Positions 33,613 through 47,799 of a DNA stretch of 64,000 bases are shown one piece after another (position 1 is the stretch's first letter; every line of letters begins with the position of its first letter). The position numbers were made by a program, and so were the translations under genes. The DNA lies in contig JAHGAU010000004.1 of the NCBI GenBank assembly GCA_019925105.1, forward strand, positions 496,001-560,000, given 5' to 3'. The stretch comes from Niebla homalea (taxonomy: Eukaryota; Ascomycota; Lecanoromycetes; Lecanorales; Ramalinaceae). The notes under the pieces are model-generated. The model was not told the origin of the DNA and did not search any database. It saw only the letters and a list, made by a program, of their open reading frames with translations.

Positions 33613-36600
33613 ATTATTAGGAAGATAATGAAAATAGCGACGAACAACGGGACCCCAGAGGTCAGAAACGATACACGCGTATATAACTTAAGTAATAATA
33701 AGAATAATACCTTAAATATAATAAGCGGAAGTGGAATAATGGTAAAGGTAAAAGGGGAGGAAGGGTAAGTAGCTTAAATTAATAGGAACGGTAATAAGTC
33801 ATATAAATAACGCGATAAATACGAGATAAAAAGACCTTAAATTAAATAAAGAATTTATAATTAATAAGATACGCGTAAAAAAACGCGTATAATACGTAAA
33901 GGTATTATTATAAAAGGTAATAAATAAAGGGCGGAGGGGACGAAAATAATACGCGGGGACGGATAAAAGGTAAACGGAAACGTAAAAAGCCTTATTAAAT
34001 ATATATAAATTAAAAGAAAGCTAAATAAAGATAAGGAGATATTAAATGGATAAGAATAAATTATAAAAAAAAGTAATTATTAAATACGTAAAAGAAAAGT
34101 AAAAAGGAGGAAATAATAAAAACGTTAAAAAGCCTCCTTATAATTATATAAAAAAAAAATATTATATTAAAGACCTGGCCGATATTATAAATCGGGCTAT
34201 AAAGAATAAAAGACTTTTACGTAAATACGGGGAGAGGTTTAAGGGAATTAAAAAGGCTATATAAAGCTTAAAGGATAATAATAAAAGTACCGGCGGACGG
34301 AAAGAAAAATAAATAAAAAGGATATATATAAAGTAAGGGAGTAACGGGGGAGGCTTTAAGGAAGGGAGCGGGGATAAGTTAAATAATAAGGGTTATAAAG
34401 GCGGCGCCAGCGTTAATAATAAAAAAAATAAAGGTAAAAGAGAAAATGGCGGCGTTAAGGAAGGCGAGGATAATAATTATACGATTATTAGGTGAAAAGG
34501 AAAAAAGTATAATAATAAAAGTAAACTTATTATAATTAATAAAAACGTTTAAAATAACGGGAGAATTATTAATAAAATAAATTATTACGGTATATAAACT
34601 ATAAAACGGGGATATCTTTCTTAATATAGCCTTATTAAAGGTAAAAAAGGGGTTAAAGAAATTAAAGGGATAAACTGATAAAAAGGGATATAAAATAATA
34701 AAAATATTAAAGCAATCCTTTATTATTACGGTAAACGGGATATATTTAATAAGGTTTACGGGGGAGGAAGGGGAAGTTATCCTAAAGCGGATAAAGAAGG
34801 AAAATACGGTTTTCTACCCTGGATTAAAGATTATTAATTATAATCTCCCCTTTATAATAAAGAGGTTAAACGCTTTTAATCGTACGAAAAAATACTTTAC
34901 GGTTATCTTAAGTATAACGTTAATAAGGATATATAATAATATCCTTAATAAAAAGGTAATAAAAGGTAAGTCCCTTAAATTAATGAAACCTTAAGACCGG
35001 GTAATAAATATTTATTAATACTTTAAGTATTAAGGGTACGGATATATTACTATAAAATACCTTAATAATATAAAGTATATAATATATATTAAAGGGTATA
35101 ATACGTATAAATACACTAGCTTAATAATAAAAAGCTTAATAAAAAACACGCTAAAATACGTGGTATATAATAATAATAATTATTTAACGTAAGACTTACG
35201 GTATATAATAAAAGTAAAAGAAACTTAATATAAAAAAATTAAAATAATAATTAAGGTTTAATATTATAATTTATATAAATTTAAACCGGTAAAATAATTA
35301 AAGATAATCTTAAAATATAAACAGAACTTATTAAACGGGGAAGGATAAAACGCGGTAACCGATAATATAAAGAAAAGGAAATTTATAGTAATATTAACCT
35401 TTAAGGCCAGCCATTTAACCGGGATTATTATTATAATAAAAAGATTAAAATAAATAACGCTTAATTTTAAAAAGAAACCGTTTATATAAATAAAAATTAA
35501 TAAAAAAAGCTTAACGGACGTTAATATTTAATATATTTACGCTTTTAAAAATAATATAATATAACGTACGTAAAGAAATAATTAAAGCCGTAATATTAAT
35601 ATTTAAATCCAAAAAAATAAAGGATATTAATATTATAATGATATAAAAGTTATTATATAATCCGTATATTTATTTTTCAATTAATTTAAAAGATAATTTT
35701 TACTTAATTTTTAAAAGTAATAAAATAACGCGGATATATTTCTTTATTAATAAAAAATTAAATATAAATAATTAAGATATTATTTATTACGGAGGGAACT
35801 TATATATACTCCGGATTATATAAAAGAAGGATATTAAGGGTACCTTAAATATTTATAATATATATACTCCGGATTATATAAAAGAAGGATATTAAGGGTA
35901 CCTTAAATATTTATAATATATATAATCCGTTACCGGTTAATAAGAAAAAACCTTTTATAATCTTATTATTTAAGGATATTATAGCCGTATTTAATAAATA
36001 CCTCTTAATAAAAGATTTTAATTTTTATTATATTTAATAAAACGAGGATAATCATATAATTAATTATATTAAATTTAAAGAATTATTAATAATTATTATA
36101 CGGTTTAATTTTATGTTATTAACGTTAAAAAAGGCTATTATATAAGAAAGTTATAAACTTAAAATTATAATTAATTTAATATTTAACTTAAAAAAATATT
36201 ATTAACTTAATTATAATATACGGACCTTAAAAGGATTTAAAATACGGTTTAAATTATATCCTGATATAAATAATTTTAAATTAATTTATTAATATAATTC
36301 CGTTTTTATTATTTAAATAAACGTAAAAAACGGTTAAAGAAACGGAAATATTAATAAAAATAATAAAAATAATATCCCAATTAATAGAACTTCCCCGGTT
36401 TATTAATAAAGAATAGATTAACCGTTTTATAAAACGGGTAATAAAAACTTTAAATAAAGTAATTAATATTATAATCTTAATAATAAAACCGTTTTAAAAA
36501 GTTAAAATTTATTAAAATAAAGAATATATAAAAATAATTATAAAAATAAAAGCATTTATAAAGTAAGTTATTAAATATAAAAACTGGAAAACGTTTTAAC

Positions 36601-39463
36601 AATTAAAGAAAACTTAAAAGGAAAAAAAAAAAAGAATTATCCGGAAAATTAAGTAAATATACTTCCGGGTTATAATATATAATTCGGCGGTTTCCCCCCG
36701 TAATATTTAAAAGCTAGTAAAATACGGTAAAAAATAAAGTAAAAAACCTAAATTTATTTTTAAGTTTTTACCCCTAAAAAGACCAGACGGTACAATAATA
36801 AATATTTTTGACGGTAAAATTAAGGCTCTTAAAAAGACGTTTTTTCTTTTATTACCGGAAGTTAACCTAGTAAATATCGATGGTATAATATATCTTAAAT
36901 TAATAATAATAAATAAAGTAATAACTTAAGAAATAATAATTAAAATAATTAATAAATTAAAGAAGAATAAAGCCCCGGACTTAACAATATATTAAATAGG
37001 TTCCTATTTATAATAACGTTATTATTTAAAAAGGTTTTTATTTATTTATTTTAAGCTTATTTTAATATAGGATATTACCCCCGTAAATTTAAGGAAATTA
37101 AAATAATTATCCTTAAGAAGTTAATTAAATTAAATTACTCAGAAATAAAGTCGTATAAACTTATAGTATTCCTTTATATATTAAGGAAGGCTTTAAAGAT
37201 AATAATTATAAAGATCTTAAGTAATTACGTAAAAGGGTATAAGCTATTCTTTAATTAATAAATAAAAGTAAAAAGAAAATAATTAACGGAAACGGTTCTT
37301 AAAGGCTTAATTAATAACGTATATACGGTATAAAGTTATAAAAAAAAAGTACGTTATAAATTTTCTTTCTTTAAATATTATAAAGGTATTTAATAAAATA
37401 AATTATTAAAAATTATTATATAATTTATAAAAAAAAGGGGTTTTATCTTTCTTTATAAATTAAATAAAAAGTTTCTTAAGTAATTAAATAACGTTAATTA
37501 ATTTAAAATAGAAGATAAATATAATAAAATCCGTAATAATAAGGATTCCTTAAAGGTTATTTATCTTTTTAATTTTATTCTTATTCTTTAATGGCTTATT
37601 TATTAAAGATTTAATAAAGTTAAAATAAAAAGTTTAAATAAAAAACTTTATTAACGATATTTACTTTTTAATTTATAATACGTTTATTTATATAAATTAT
37701 TTAAAGTTAAAATAAATTTATAAAGTCTATTTATAATAAGTAAAAATATATAAGGTTTAATTTGCTTTATATAAATATAAGCTTATTTATATAATAAAAA
37801 ACTTAAAGTTATATAATATAATAATTATAATAAACTTAAATAATATAACGGTAAAACCGGAAGCTAATATTAAAATATTTAATTTATAAATTAATAAGAA
37901 ATTAAATTAAAAAAATTATATAAGAAAAATCTAAAAGAAAATAATTTCATAAAAAAAGGGCCTTATTTACTTTACGGTATTAACGTAAAAAGTTATTTTA
38001 TAGAAAGTTAAAACCGTTTATTAAGCGGTTATAAAGCTTATAATAATATATACGGCAGCTATTTAATATAAATTTAAGGATATACTTAAATATAGGAAAA
38101 AGCCCGTCCGGTAATTATAGAAAATCTAAAACCGATATTTAAGAATAATAAATAAAATATATAAAATAATTCCCGTCCCGATATTAGAATTTAAGGTCTT
38201 TATATTATTAATAAAGCTGGCCTTAAATTAAATAATTGCTTAAATGAAACTTAAAAAAGGTATAAACTTAATTACGTTAATAGGAAATAAACGTATTTAT
38301 TAGAACTATAAAAGGCCTTAAATAAAAAAGCGTAAGAAAAAAATATTTATTTTTTTACGGAAGTTAAATTAAAATAAGTTAAAAAAGAGGTTAACTTAAC
38401 TTATATTTAAGAAGTTAATATAGGAATATATAAATTCTTATTTAAAGCGAGAACGGTAAAAAAGAAAAAAATTATAAAAGTGAAATTAACGGCGATTACC
38501 TTATAAATTAGAAAAAAATAAATAAAGCGTTAATATAAATATAAAGAATTAATCCCTTAAAGGTAATAATATCCAATATTAGATAATAACGAGGTTATTA
38601 ATAAGTATTTCCGGCGTTACGGGATTATAAAGAAAAATAATAACGCGCTAATAATTTAATTCCGGATAAATAAAAATAGCTTAGCTTATTTCCTTTCTAT
38701 TATATATACCGATAACCGGATTAATATTAATTATAAGTATAAATAATAAAAATAGGACGTTATATACGTATTAATTTCCTATTTATTATTTAAGGAGCTT
38801 AAACCGCGATTAATTAAAAAGGTAGGGATTAACGATTATCGTTAAATATTTATTAATAAAAAGGGTATTAAGGCAGCCGTTAAATTTATAATAACTACGG
38901 GCTTATTATTATAGTTTAATTTAACTAAAGAAATAAAGGAAATAATCGAAGATTTAATTAAGAAATTTCACCGTTAATTTAAAGGCAGAAAATAACGGCG
39001 GGAAAATTATATTTAATAAAGGGTTAAAGGGGTTATAAATACCAAGGCGGCATAAAAAGTGATATTATATTGGTTAATAAAATTGTATAAATAAAGTAAT
39101 AATAATATACGTATCGGTAAGGATATTTAATAATATAATTAGAATTTTAAAATTTTAATATTAAATAGATCCATAAAGTAACGGAAAAGCAATAGGTTTA
39201 AGGATAATCCTTAAGTAGATTTAATTATAATATTATAGGTTTTCTTGGAAAAGGTATATAAATAAATTCTTACTTTTTAAACGGCCGTAGATGTTTTTAA
39301 TACTTAAGACGTAAGTAAAAGCTGGGTAAATACCGGTTTTTATTTTTAACGTTATGGATATCGGGTTTTTTACGGTTATTAGTAAGGCTAAATGGCCGAG
39401 TATTAAGGAATGCCGGAATTAACTTAGCTAGATCCGTAGTATAAATCAATCAATCAATTAATC
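33613..39463 (+). mobile_element. Full-length Tad1-like LINE, copy B
   Basis: A 5,851-bp non-LTR retrotransposon, RIP-degraded, with an exact 12-bp target duplication and a short (AATC)n tail. The ORF1 start lies at 33,634 (ATG now ATA) after a 21-bp leader; ORF1 carries zinc knuckle remnants at about 35.01-35.12 kb. ORF2 follows with an apurinic endonuclease region (about 35.52-36.5 kb), reverse transcriptase (about 36.9-37.8 kb; motif KLKKNKAPDL, mutated from KAPGP) and RNase H-like remains. A 58-bp tandem duplication lies within the endonuclease region. It inserted into the gypsy Gag. Confidence 0.9.
35803..35918. repeat. 58-bp exact tandem duplication in LINE B
   Basis: The unit beginning TATATACTCCGGATTATATA occurs at 35,803-35,860 and again at 35,861-35,918 with no difference seen. 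The other LINE copies have one unit at this place, so it arose in this copy. A 58-bp step would shift the frame. Confidence 0.85.
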
Positions 39464-39475
39464 AAATTAAACCTT
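39464..39475. repeat. 12-bp target duplication of LINE B, right copy
   Basis: Second AAATTAAACCTT, directly after the (AATC)n tail. Gypsy sequence resumes from here up to 41,975. Confidence 0.9.
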
Positions 39476-41189
39476 TAAAAATACTAATTAAAAAGAAGAT
39501 TGAATAATTTATAAGCCTAAAGGATATTAAAGGATAAATTTTTAACGTTTTAATTTTAATTTACCCACTTAATTAAAATCTTTAAGTATATAAATCTTAA
39601 GAAAAACTCGAAAATTATAATCTATAAATTAATTATTTAATTCTTTAATTAACTTCGTAAAGATCTTCTTTAAAGAAGTTATAACTTAAATAACCTAAAA
39701 AAAAACCCCCCCGAATATATTTAAAGAGGATAAACCGTTTCCAACGTTCAGAATATTATTACCAGTAAAAAACCTATAACTTAATTAAGCCCCTATTTAA
39801 AAAAAATTAAGGAGATTATAAGAACCCGTGTTATTTCCTTAAACCTACCGGTAATATAAAAGGTTTCAGAGGAGCCGGTTTCCGATAAATTATTCTTATT
39901 ATCGTGAAGTTAATTTTCCCGTTAAACGTTACATACTTTACTTATTAGGGGAATTATTTTTAAGCCGATTACCCTTAACGTTAACGTAACCGTAATAATA
40001 CCCGAGAGCGCTTGGTTTAGGTTTATTATATTATTTAGAATTTAAATAAAAAGTTTACTTAAAACCTTAACGGCCGGATCTTTTAAACCCTTAAAAATAC
40101 CATACTAAAGGACTTAAACGGGCCAGTAAAAGATTAAACTTTATAGAAGTTATTATAAAGGATAAATATACGTATTACTTTTAATTTCTATAATTAAATA
40201 TATTAATCATATTAAAAACCTTTTTAACGTTTGAAATAATAAACCCTAGATTATTAACGGGTTTATAAATTACGAAGATTAATACGTTCCTTTATCTTTT
40301 TTAATTAATTTAAACATTATTAATTATTATTTTATTAATAAACGAATTATCCTTAAAGTTTATATAATATTTTAAATCTTTCTTTTAACTTTTTTTAACT
40401 TAATTTTATTTAAAACTATAAAGGAAAATATTTACAATTTATTACTTATAGAATTTATCCCCGGTTAACTATATAAGGTTACTTAAAAAGCCAATCCTTT
40501 ATATTTATTACCCAGCTTAAAATATACAATACAATCTTTAAAAAATCCTGGATAAAACGGTATTATATATTTATTACCTTATAATCAAGAAGATTTATTT
40601 TATATTAAATTAATATAATTATAATATAGTTAATTATTAAAACGTAAAGTTTATTCCGGAGTCCCTTTAAATTATAACCTTAATTTATTGAGTTTCAAAT
40701 ATATTCTTAAAAAGTAAAAAATTAAAGTTATTAAAGCCCCGGGAAAAGAAGAAAAAACCATTAAATAACCTTCTTCTTTTAAAGTTTATCGAAGAAAAAA
40801 AGGTTTTTTAATTAAAGTTATTAATATAGCAACCTTTTATAATATTATAATAATTTAAAAGGAGAAAAAAATTAAAACCTTTTATACTTTAATAAAGGAT
40901 TTAAACAATTACGTAAATTTCTTAATTAACAATTTAATTAACATTGTAATTAACGTTTTAACTATTATATTTTATAAAAATAATTTTATAAAAAAAGGCT
41001 TTTTTTTTAAATAAGATTACAGTTAAATCTCCAGCGGAATATTATAATTTTAAGGATATCTTTAATTACGTAACGGTAAATAAACTATTATTATATTAAA
41101 ATTGAGATTATAAGATTAACTTAACCTTTGAAAGGATTCCCTTTTAAAATCGTATTTATCCGCTTTTAAGCTATAAGTTTTAAAAATTA

Positions 41190-41640
41190 AAGAAGTATAT
41201 TATTAAGAACTTGAAAAAAGGATTTATTAAGCTTAATAAAGCCCCTTATAAATCCCCTATCTCTTTTACCCTTAAGTTTAACGGTAACTTACGGCTATAC
41301 CTAGATTACCATGGTATTAATATTACTATTAAAAAGGATCGATATTTTACTCCTTTAATAAAAGAAATATTACTTTAAGTTATTAATAATAAGTAAATTA
41401 TCCACTTAAAAATTATCGCGGCTTTTAATAAGTTATATATGTATTTAAAAAGTAAGGATTTTATAATCTTTATTATTTTATTAAGCGCTTTTAAATATAA
41501 AATTATATTTTTTAACTTAATTAATAAACATATTTTATATTAATAATATATAAAAAACTTTTATTTAATTATTTAAATATTTTTATTTAAGCTTACTTAA
41601 ATAATATTATCATCTCTAATATTATTAAGAAAAGGTATAT
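41190..41640 (+). pseudogene. Gypsy reverse transcriptase remnant (second element)
   Basis: Plus-strand translation reads IIKNLKKGFIKLNKAPYKSP, ISFTLKFNGNLRLYLDYHGIN, KKDRYFTPLI, then IIAAFNKLYMYLKSKDFIIF and SAFKYKIIFFNLIN. It matches the gypsy RT fingers and palm (L-x-KGFI-x-x-S-x-APxxSP, then a run ending LRxCVDYRxLN, RYPLPLI, D-I-x-x-AF). The catalytic Asp-Asp box further on is destroyed. Confidence 0.8.
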
Positions 41641-41975
41641 TAAATATAAATGCTTAATATTAAAGCCTTTATATAATATTAACTTATAAATACATATCCG
41701 GAAGTATGAATTTTGAGTTTAATAAATTAAGTTTTTAATGCTTATCCTTATTATTAACGGCCTTCAAGTAAACCTTAATAAATTAAAATTAAAAACTAAT
41801 TAATCTTTATTATTTTCAAAGCCCTTTAAGGATGTCTTAACTTCTATTATTTTTATTAAAGATTTATTCTTTAATTCTTTAGAATAATAAAACTTTTTTT
41901 AAATTTATTAAAAAATAAATTATTTATATAATCTCCGGAATATTAAAAAACTTACGTAAAACTTAAAAAAACTTT

Positions 41976-41989
41976 TATTATACTCCTTA
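41976..41989. repeat. 14-bp target duplication of LINE C, left copy
   Basis: TATTATACTCCTTA here and TATTATACCCCTTA at 47,800-47,813 flank the LINE; the one difference is C/T, consistent with a RIP or spontaneous transition after insertion. Confidence 0.8.
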
Positions 41990-44900
41990 ATTGATTGATT
42001 GATTTATATTACGGATCTAGTTAAGTTAATTCCGGCGTTCCTTAATACGCGGCCTTTTAACCTTATTAATAGCCGTAAAAACCTGATACTTATAACGTTA
42101 AGGCAAAAACCGGCGTTTATTAAGCCTTTACCCTTTATCCTTTAAAATAAAGGATATTAACGGCCGTTTAAAGAGTAATAATCTATTTATATACTTCCTA
42201 TATTCCAATTCCTTTATAAAAATTAATAATATTATAACCGTATCCTTATAAGGGTTACCTTTAAACTTATTATACTTCCGCTCCTTTATATATTTATATT
42301 ACTTTAACTTTATGTAATGCCTTTAAATATCCTTATTAATATTTACGTATTTAATATATATCCTTTTTATATTATTATCGCCGTTAACTCCTTTAAAGAC
42401 TTTTAATAAACGTTTATTATTATATTTTTACGGCTATAAAAGATACTTTCCGGTTTATATAATTAACGTAATTAATTTCCGCTTTTCTTTTTCTTCCTTA
42501 ACCGGTAACGGACTTTCTCCGTAAAATCTTTAATAACCTTATTTATCTTTATAATAAAATTGAACTATAATAAAAATCCGGTAAATATTATAAACTTAAT
42601 AATTATCCGGATATTTTATTTTATAAATAATATTTAATAATAATTATAAGTATTAACTTTTACGATAAGTTTTAATTTAACCTTTATAAATAAAAAATAA
42701 AAAATAAAGATATATATAATATTTTACTTTCTTTATTTATATTTATATCCGGCGTTTATCCGACCTTTAATATATATAATAAATAGGAAATAAGTTAAAC
42801 CGTTCTTATCCGTTTAAAGTTAAATTATTAATATATTATTATTTTTCCTTATAATATTATAACGGCGGAAATACTTATTAATAATTTTTTTATCGTTAAA
42901 AGTTAAATAGCGACGACTTTAAGGTATAAAATCCCTATATTTTTATTAACGTTTAATTTACTTTATTATAATTTATAAAGTAATTATTATAGCTTTTATT
43001 CTTTAAATCCCTTTAATCTTAGTCTTTTTTACGTTTAACGGGAGTTTATATATATTTAAATTAACCTCCGGGATATTAATAAGGTTAATTTCCCTTTTAA
43101 TTTATTCTTATTTCGTCTTAATAAAAAAGGGGATAAGTATCTTTAATTTATTTCCTTTAACTTAAAACTTATTAAGATTTTAGCGGATCCGCCCGTTTCC
43201 TATTATTATAGTTAAGTATATATATCTCTTTAACCTTATTTAAATAATTATTTAATTTAATAAAACCTTAATTAACGGTATAAAAACCTTAAACTTTAAT
43301 ATTAAGATAAAAATTATTTTATAAGTACCGTTAATTACTCTTAAATACCGGTTCTAGACTTTTTATAATATTTAAATAAGCTCCTTCCTATATCCCGGAA
43401 TACCTTTAAGTATATATTAAATAATTATAACGTATATTATAATTAATTTTATTATAGCTTAATAGACGGTCCGGGCCTTTTATAACGTAATTCCTTATAT
43501 CGATATAACGAGATAAGTAAAGCCTTTTTTTTATAAAGTTATTTTCTTTTAAACTTTTCTTATATAGTCCTTTTAATTAAGCTTTTTATTTATTTAAAGG
43601 TTAAGGACTTTAATATTAATATCCGGCTTTACCGTAATTCTATTTAAGTTTATTATAGTTATTATATTATATAATTTTAAGCTTTTAATTATATAAATAA
43701 GCTTATATTTATATAATATAAATTAAGCTCCGTAAATTCTTATTTATTAAAAATAAACTTTATAAGCTTATTTTAATTCCAGATAATTTATATATATAAA
43801 GGTATTATAGGCTAAAAAGTAAATATTATTAATAAAGTTTTTAATTTAAACCTTTTATTTTAATCTAATAAGCTCCTTAATTAATAAACCGTTAAAAAAT
43901 AAGAATAATATAAAAGAAATAAGCAATCTTTAAGGAATCCTTACTATAACGGGCTTTATTGGGTTTATCTTTTATCTTAAGTTAATTAATATAACTTAAT
44001 TACTTAAGAAACTCTTTATTTATTCAATTAAAAAGGATAATATCCCCTTTTTCTTTAAGTTATATAATAACCTTTAATAGTTTATTTTATTGAAAACATT
44101 TATAATATTAAAAGAAAGAAAACTCGTAATATATTTCTTTTTATAATTTTATATTATATATACGCCGTCGATTAATCCTTTAAGGATTATTTCTATTAAT
44201 TAATTTCTTTTTACTTTTATTTATTAATCGGAAAGAATTCTATAGTTCTTTATATAGTTATTAAGGATCTTTATTATTATTATCTTTAAGACCTTTTTTA
44301 ATATATAAAGGAATATAATAGGTTTATAAGACTTTACCTTAAAGTAATCTGGCTTAATAAGCTTCTTAAGGATAATCGTTTTTATTTCTTTAAACTTACG
44401 TAAATGGTAGTTAACATTAAGGTATATTTAAAAAAGGTAAATAAAAACCCTCTTAAACGGTAATTTTACCATTAATAAGAATCTATTAAAGATCTTATTT
44501 AATCCTGGGGCTTTATTTTTCTTTAATTTATTAATCGTTTTAATTATTATATCTTATATTATTACCTTATTTATTAATACGGGATTAAGGTATATAGTAT
44601 TATTAATATCGTCTAGGTTAACCTTTAACGGAAGGGGGAAAAATATTCCTTTAAAGGTTTTAATTTTACCGTTAAAGGTATTAATTAATATATTATTAAA
44701 TCTCTTAAAAAACGGGAATTTAAGGATAAGCTTTAGTTTCCCACTTTATTTTTTATTATATTTTATTAACTTTTAAATATTATAAAGTAAAACTATTAAG
44801 TTATATACCGTAAACTAAAAGTATATTTATTTAACCTTCTTAATAATCTTTTCTTTTTCCTTTTAAATAACCCTTAATTAATTAAGTATTTCTTAATTTT

Positions 44901-47799
44901 TATATTTAAAAGCTTACTTTATTAACTTTTTTACCTTTATAATTATAATTATATACCCTTTATTTTAATAGGTTTTAATTCTTTAAGAAGGTTTTATTAT
45001 TAAAATTATTTTATTAATTATTTCATTTAATGTTTTTTTTATTTACTTTATAAAAAGGTTAATCCGATTTTTATTATTTAATTAAAGGAGGTCCGTAAAT
45101 TATATTATTATTTCCTCCGTTTTTATATAAATTTTTATTATTTTAACCGTTTTCTACGCCTTCCTTACCGGTAATAATAAGGTCGTATTAACGGTTTAAT
45201 CTAGGATTATTTATATCGGTATATAATTTAAATTATATTTTAAGTCTTTTTACGGCTTATACGTTATAATTATATTAATAACCTTTTCCGTATTAAAGGT
45301 TAAATTAATTATTATTTTAAACTTATAACTTCTTTATATAATAAATTTTTATAATATTAATAATAAGAAGTTAATTTAAGTAATAATTATTAATAAATTA
45401 TTTAATTTAATATAATTTATTATACGCTTTTCTTTATTCTATATATAGTAATATAAATTAAAGTTTTTTAATAATATATATTTACTTAAAATAATTAAAA
45501 CCTCTTTAAGTAATAATATTATAAACGGTCTTTCCTTATTAACCGGCGGCGGGTTATATATATTATAAATATTAAGGTCGCCCTTTAAGTCCCCTTCCCT
45601 TATAATACGGAATATATAAAGGTTTTTATTATAATAAATAATATCCTAATTATTTACGTTAAGCCGTTTATTTATAAAGAAGTATATTTTAATTATTTTA
45701 TCCCTTTTAAAGGTTAAATAGAATCCTTCCCCCGGGTTAATAAATAAATATATATATAGGTTATACGGTAATTCCTATATTATTATAATATCGACGTTTT
45801 TAATTTCTTTAAACTTAAATATTAATATTATTACTTTAATTCTTTTATTATAGACGTTATATTATATTATTTTTAAAAACGTTAATATATTATATATTAA
45901 CCTTTATAAAGGTTCTTTTTTTTATATCCATTTAAGTTACGGACTTCTTATTAAAATTAAACGTTTTCTATTTTAATATTTTTTTTTTAATTATTATTAA
46001 AGACGTAAAACGGCCGGCTTTTAAGGTTAAGATTATAAGGAACTTTCTTTTCTTTATTATTATTTCTTTTTTATTATTTAATTAATTAAGTTTACGTTTT
46101 AAGGTTACCTTTAATTAATTTATTAAATTAATCTTATATACGTTATACCGTTGGATTTTTATGGTTATTCGGGTCTTTTTATATTTAATTTTCCTAATTT
46201 TTATTATATATTTAAAATCTTATATTAAGTATCCTTCCTTATTATACGTAATATATTTAAGTATACCCTTTATAAGCCCCTTAATTATTAATTTTATATA
46301 TTTATAAATATTATAACTTTTAACGTAAATTATATATTTTATAATATTAAAATACTTTATAATAATATATCTATAACCTTAATACTTAAAATATTAATAA
46401 ATATTAACCGTTTTATCCTATAACCGAATTATTTTAAAAGATCCCTTTTTAATAATTTTTTTATTTAAGACGTTATTATATATCTTTATTAACGTTATAC
46501 TTAATATAATAATAAAGTATTTTTTTATGTATCTTAAGGAGTTAAATCTTTTCGTTACCGGCGGAAGCCTATAATTAATAATCTTAAACTTTAAGTAAAA
46601 AACTATATTCTTTTTTTTTTATATTTTTTAACGTAACCTTTTTTTTAACTTCCTTAAAATATAATAAGTATATCTTGTTTATTATAATAATAAACGATTA
46701 CTTTAAAATCTTAATTAACTTATATTTTTTTTTTATAATTTAAGCTTTAAACCTTTTTAAGCTTTTTTTCGTTTTTAAAAACGTTATATTTAAGGAAAAT
46801 ATCCTTATTTTATAGTTTATATACCGTAATAATCTGTTCTATTAATAATTCCGTTATTACCTTAAAAAATTTTATTAATTATAACGGGTTTATTTTTACT
46901 ACCGCGTTCCTTTCCTTATTATTAAATAGGGAAACCGTTATTATATTTATATTTCCTTAACGTAACCGTTTTCTTTTCTGTTATCTTTTTATTTTCTACC
47001 GCGGATACCCTTTTTATTACTTTTATTGTTTAATTTTTTTTTATTTAAAAGGCCGCCGTTTTTATATTTTCGCTTTATATACTTAACCTTAAACCGCCGT
47101 TTTTACCCTTTATTAATGTCTTTATTACCGCCCTTTAAAAGCCCTATTATTATTCCGTTTCTTTTAACCTTATTTTTATTTTCGCGTCAAAGTCCCTTAT
47201 GCTTTTTAGCTTAATCCGTAATATCGGTTAAGTCTTTAATATAATATCCTTTTACTCTATTATAAAGAGTTTTTTTAAGGCTTTTATCGTTTCCTTTACC
47301 GCTTTTTCGCCTTTATTTATTGGGCGACGTATTATCTCCGCCTTTTACCTTTAATCCCTTAAGGTTTTATCTTTTTTATTAACCTTTTTATATACCTTTA
47401 ATAATACTTTTATTGCGGTTTTTCTGCCTTTTCCCCCCGCCTATACCCCTCGCCGTTAATACCGTACCGGCCTTTTTACCCCTTTATTTACCTATTATTT
47501 CCGTATTATTATTACGCGTTTTATACGCTTTAATACGCGTATTTTATTAACCTTAATTCCCTTATTTATTTTAAGCGTTATTTAATTTATTATTATTATA
47601 TTACCCGTATGCGTTATCGCTATTTCTATTAATATAAATTACTTACCCGTTTACCACCTTATTCTTAACTATTACGTTACTTTCACTTATCGTACTTAAT
47701 GTACTTTTCTCACTATCGCTAAAGCTATACGTATGCGCATCGTTTTGGACCTCTGGGGTCCCTTTGTTCGTCGCCATTTTAAGTTCTTTAATTAATTTC
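41990..47799 (-). mobile_element. Full-length Tad1-like LINE, copy C
   Basis: A 5,810-bp LINE on the minus strand: the tail (TTGATTGATTGATTT on the plus strand) is at 41,990 and the 5' end at 47,799, with the ORF1 ATG preserved at 47,777-47,775 (MATNKGTPEVQNDAHTYSF). It inserted into the gypsy element between RT and integrase. No frame is intact; the small plus-strand ORF at 47,026-47,214 is a shadow. The 14-bp target duplication differs at one base. Confidence 0.9.

Noticed and set aside
47026..47214. Small hydrophobic ORFs at 47.0, 56.9, 61.2 and 62.8 kb
   Set aside because: All lie antisense to or within RIP-mutated LINE copies and have no ATG context or family pattern supporting them.
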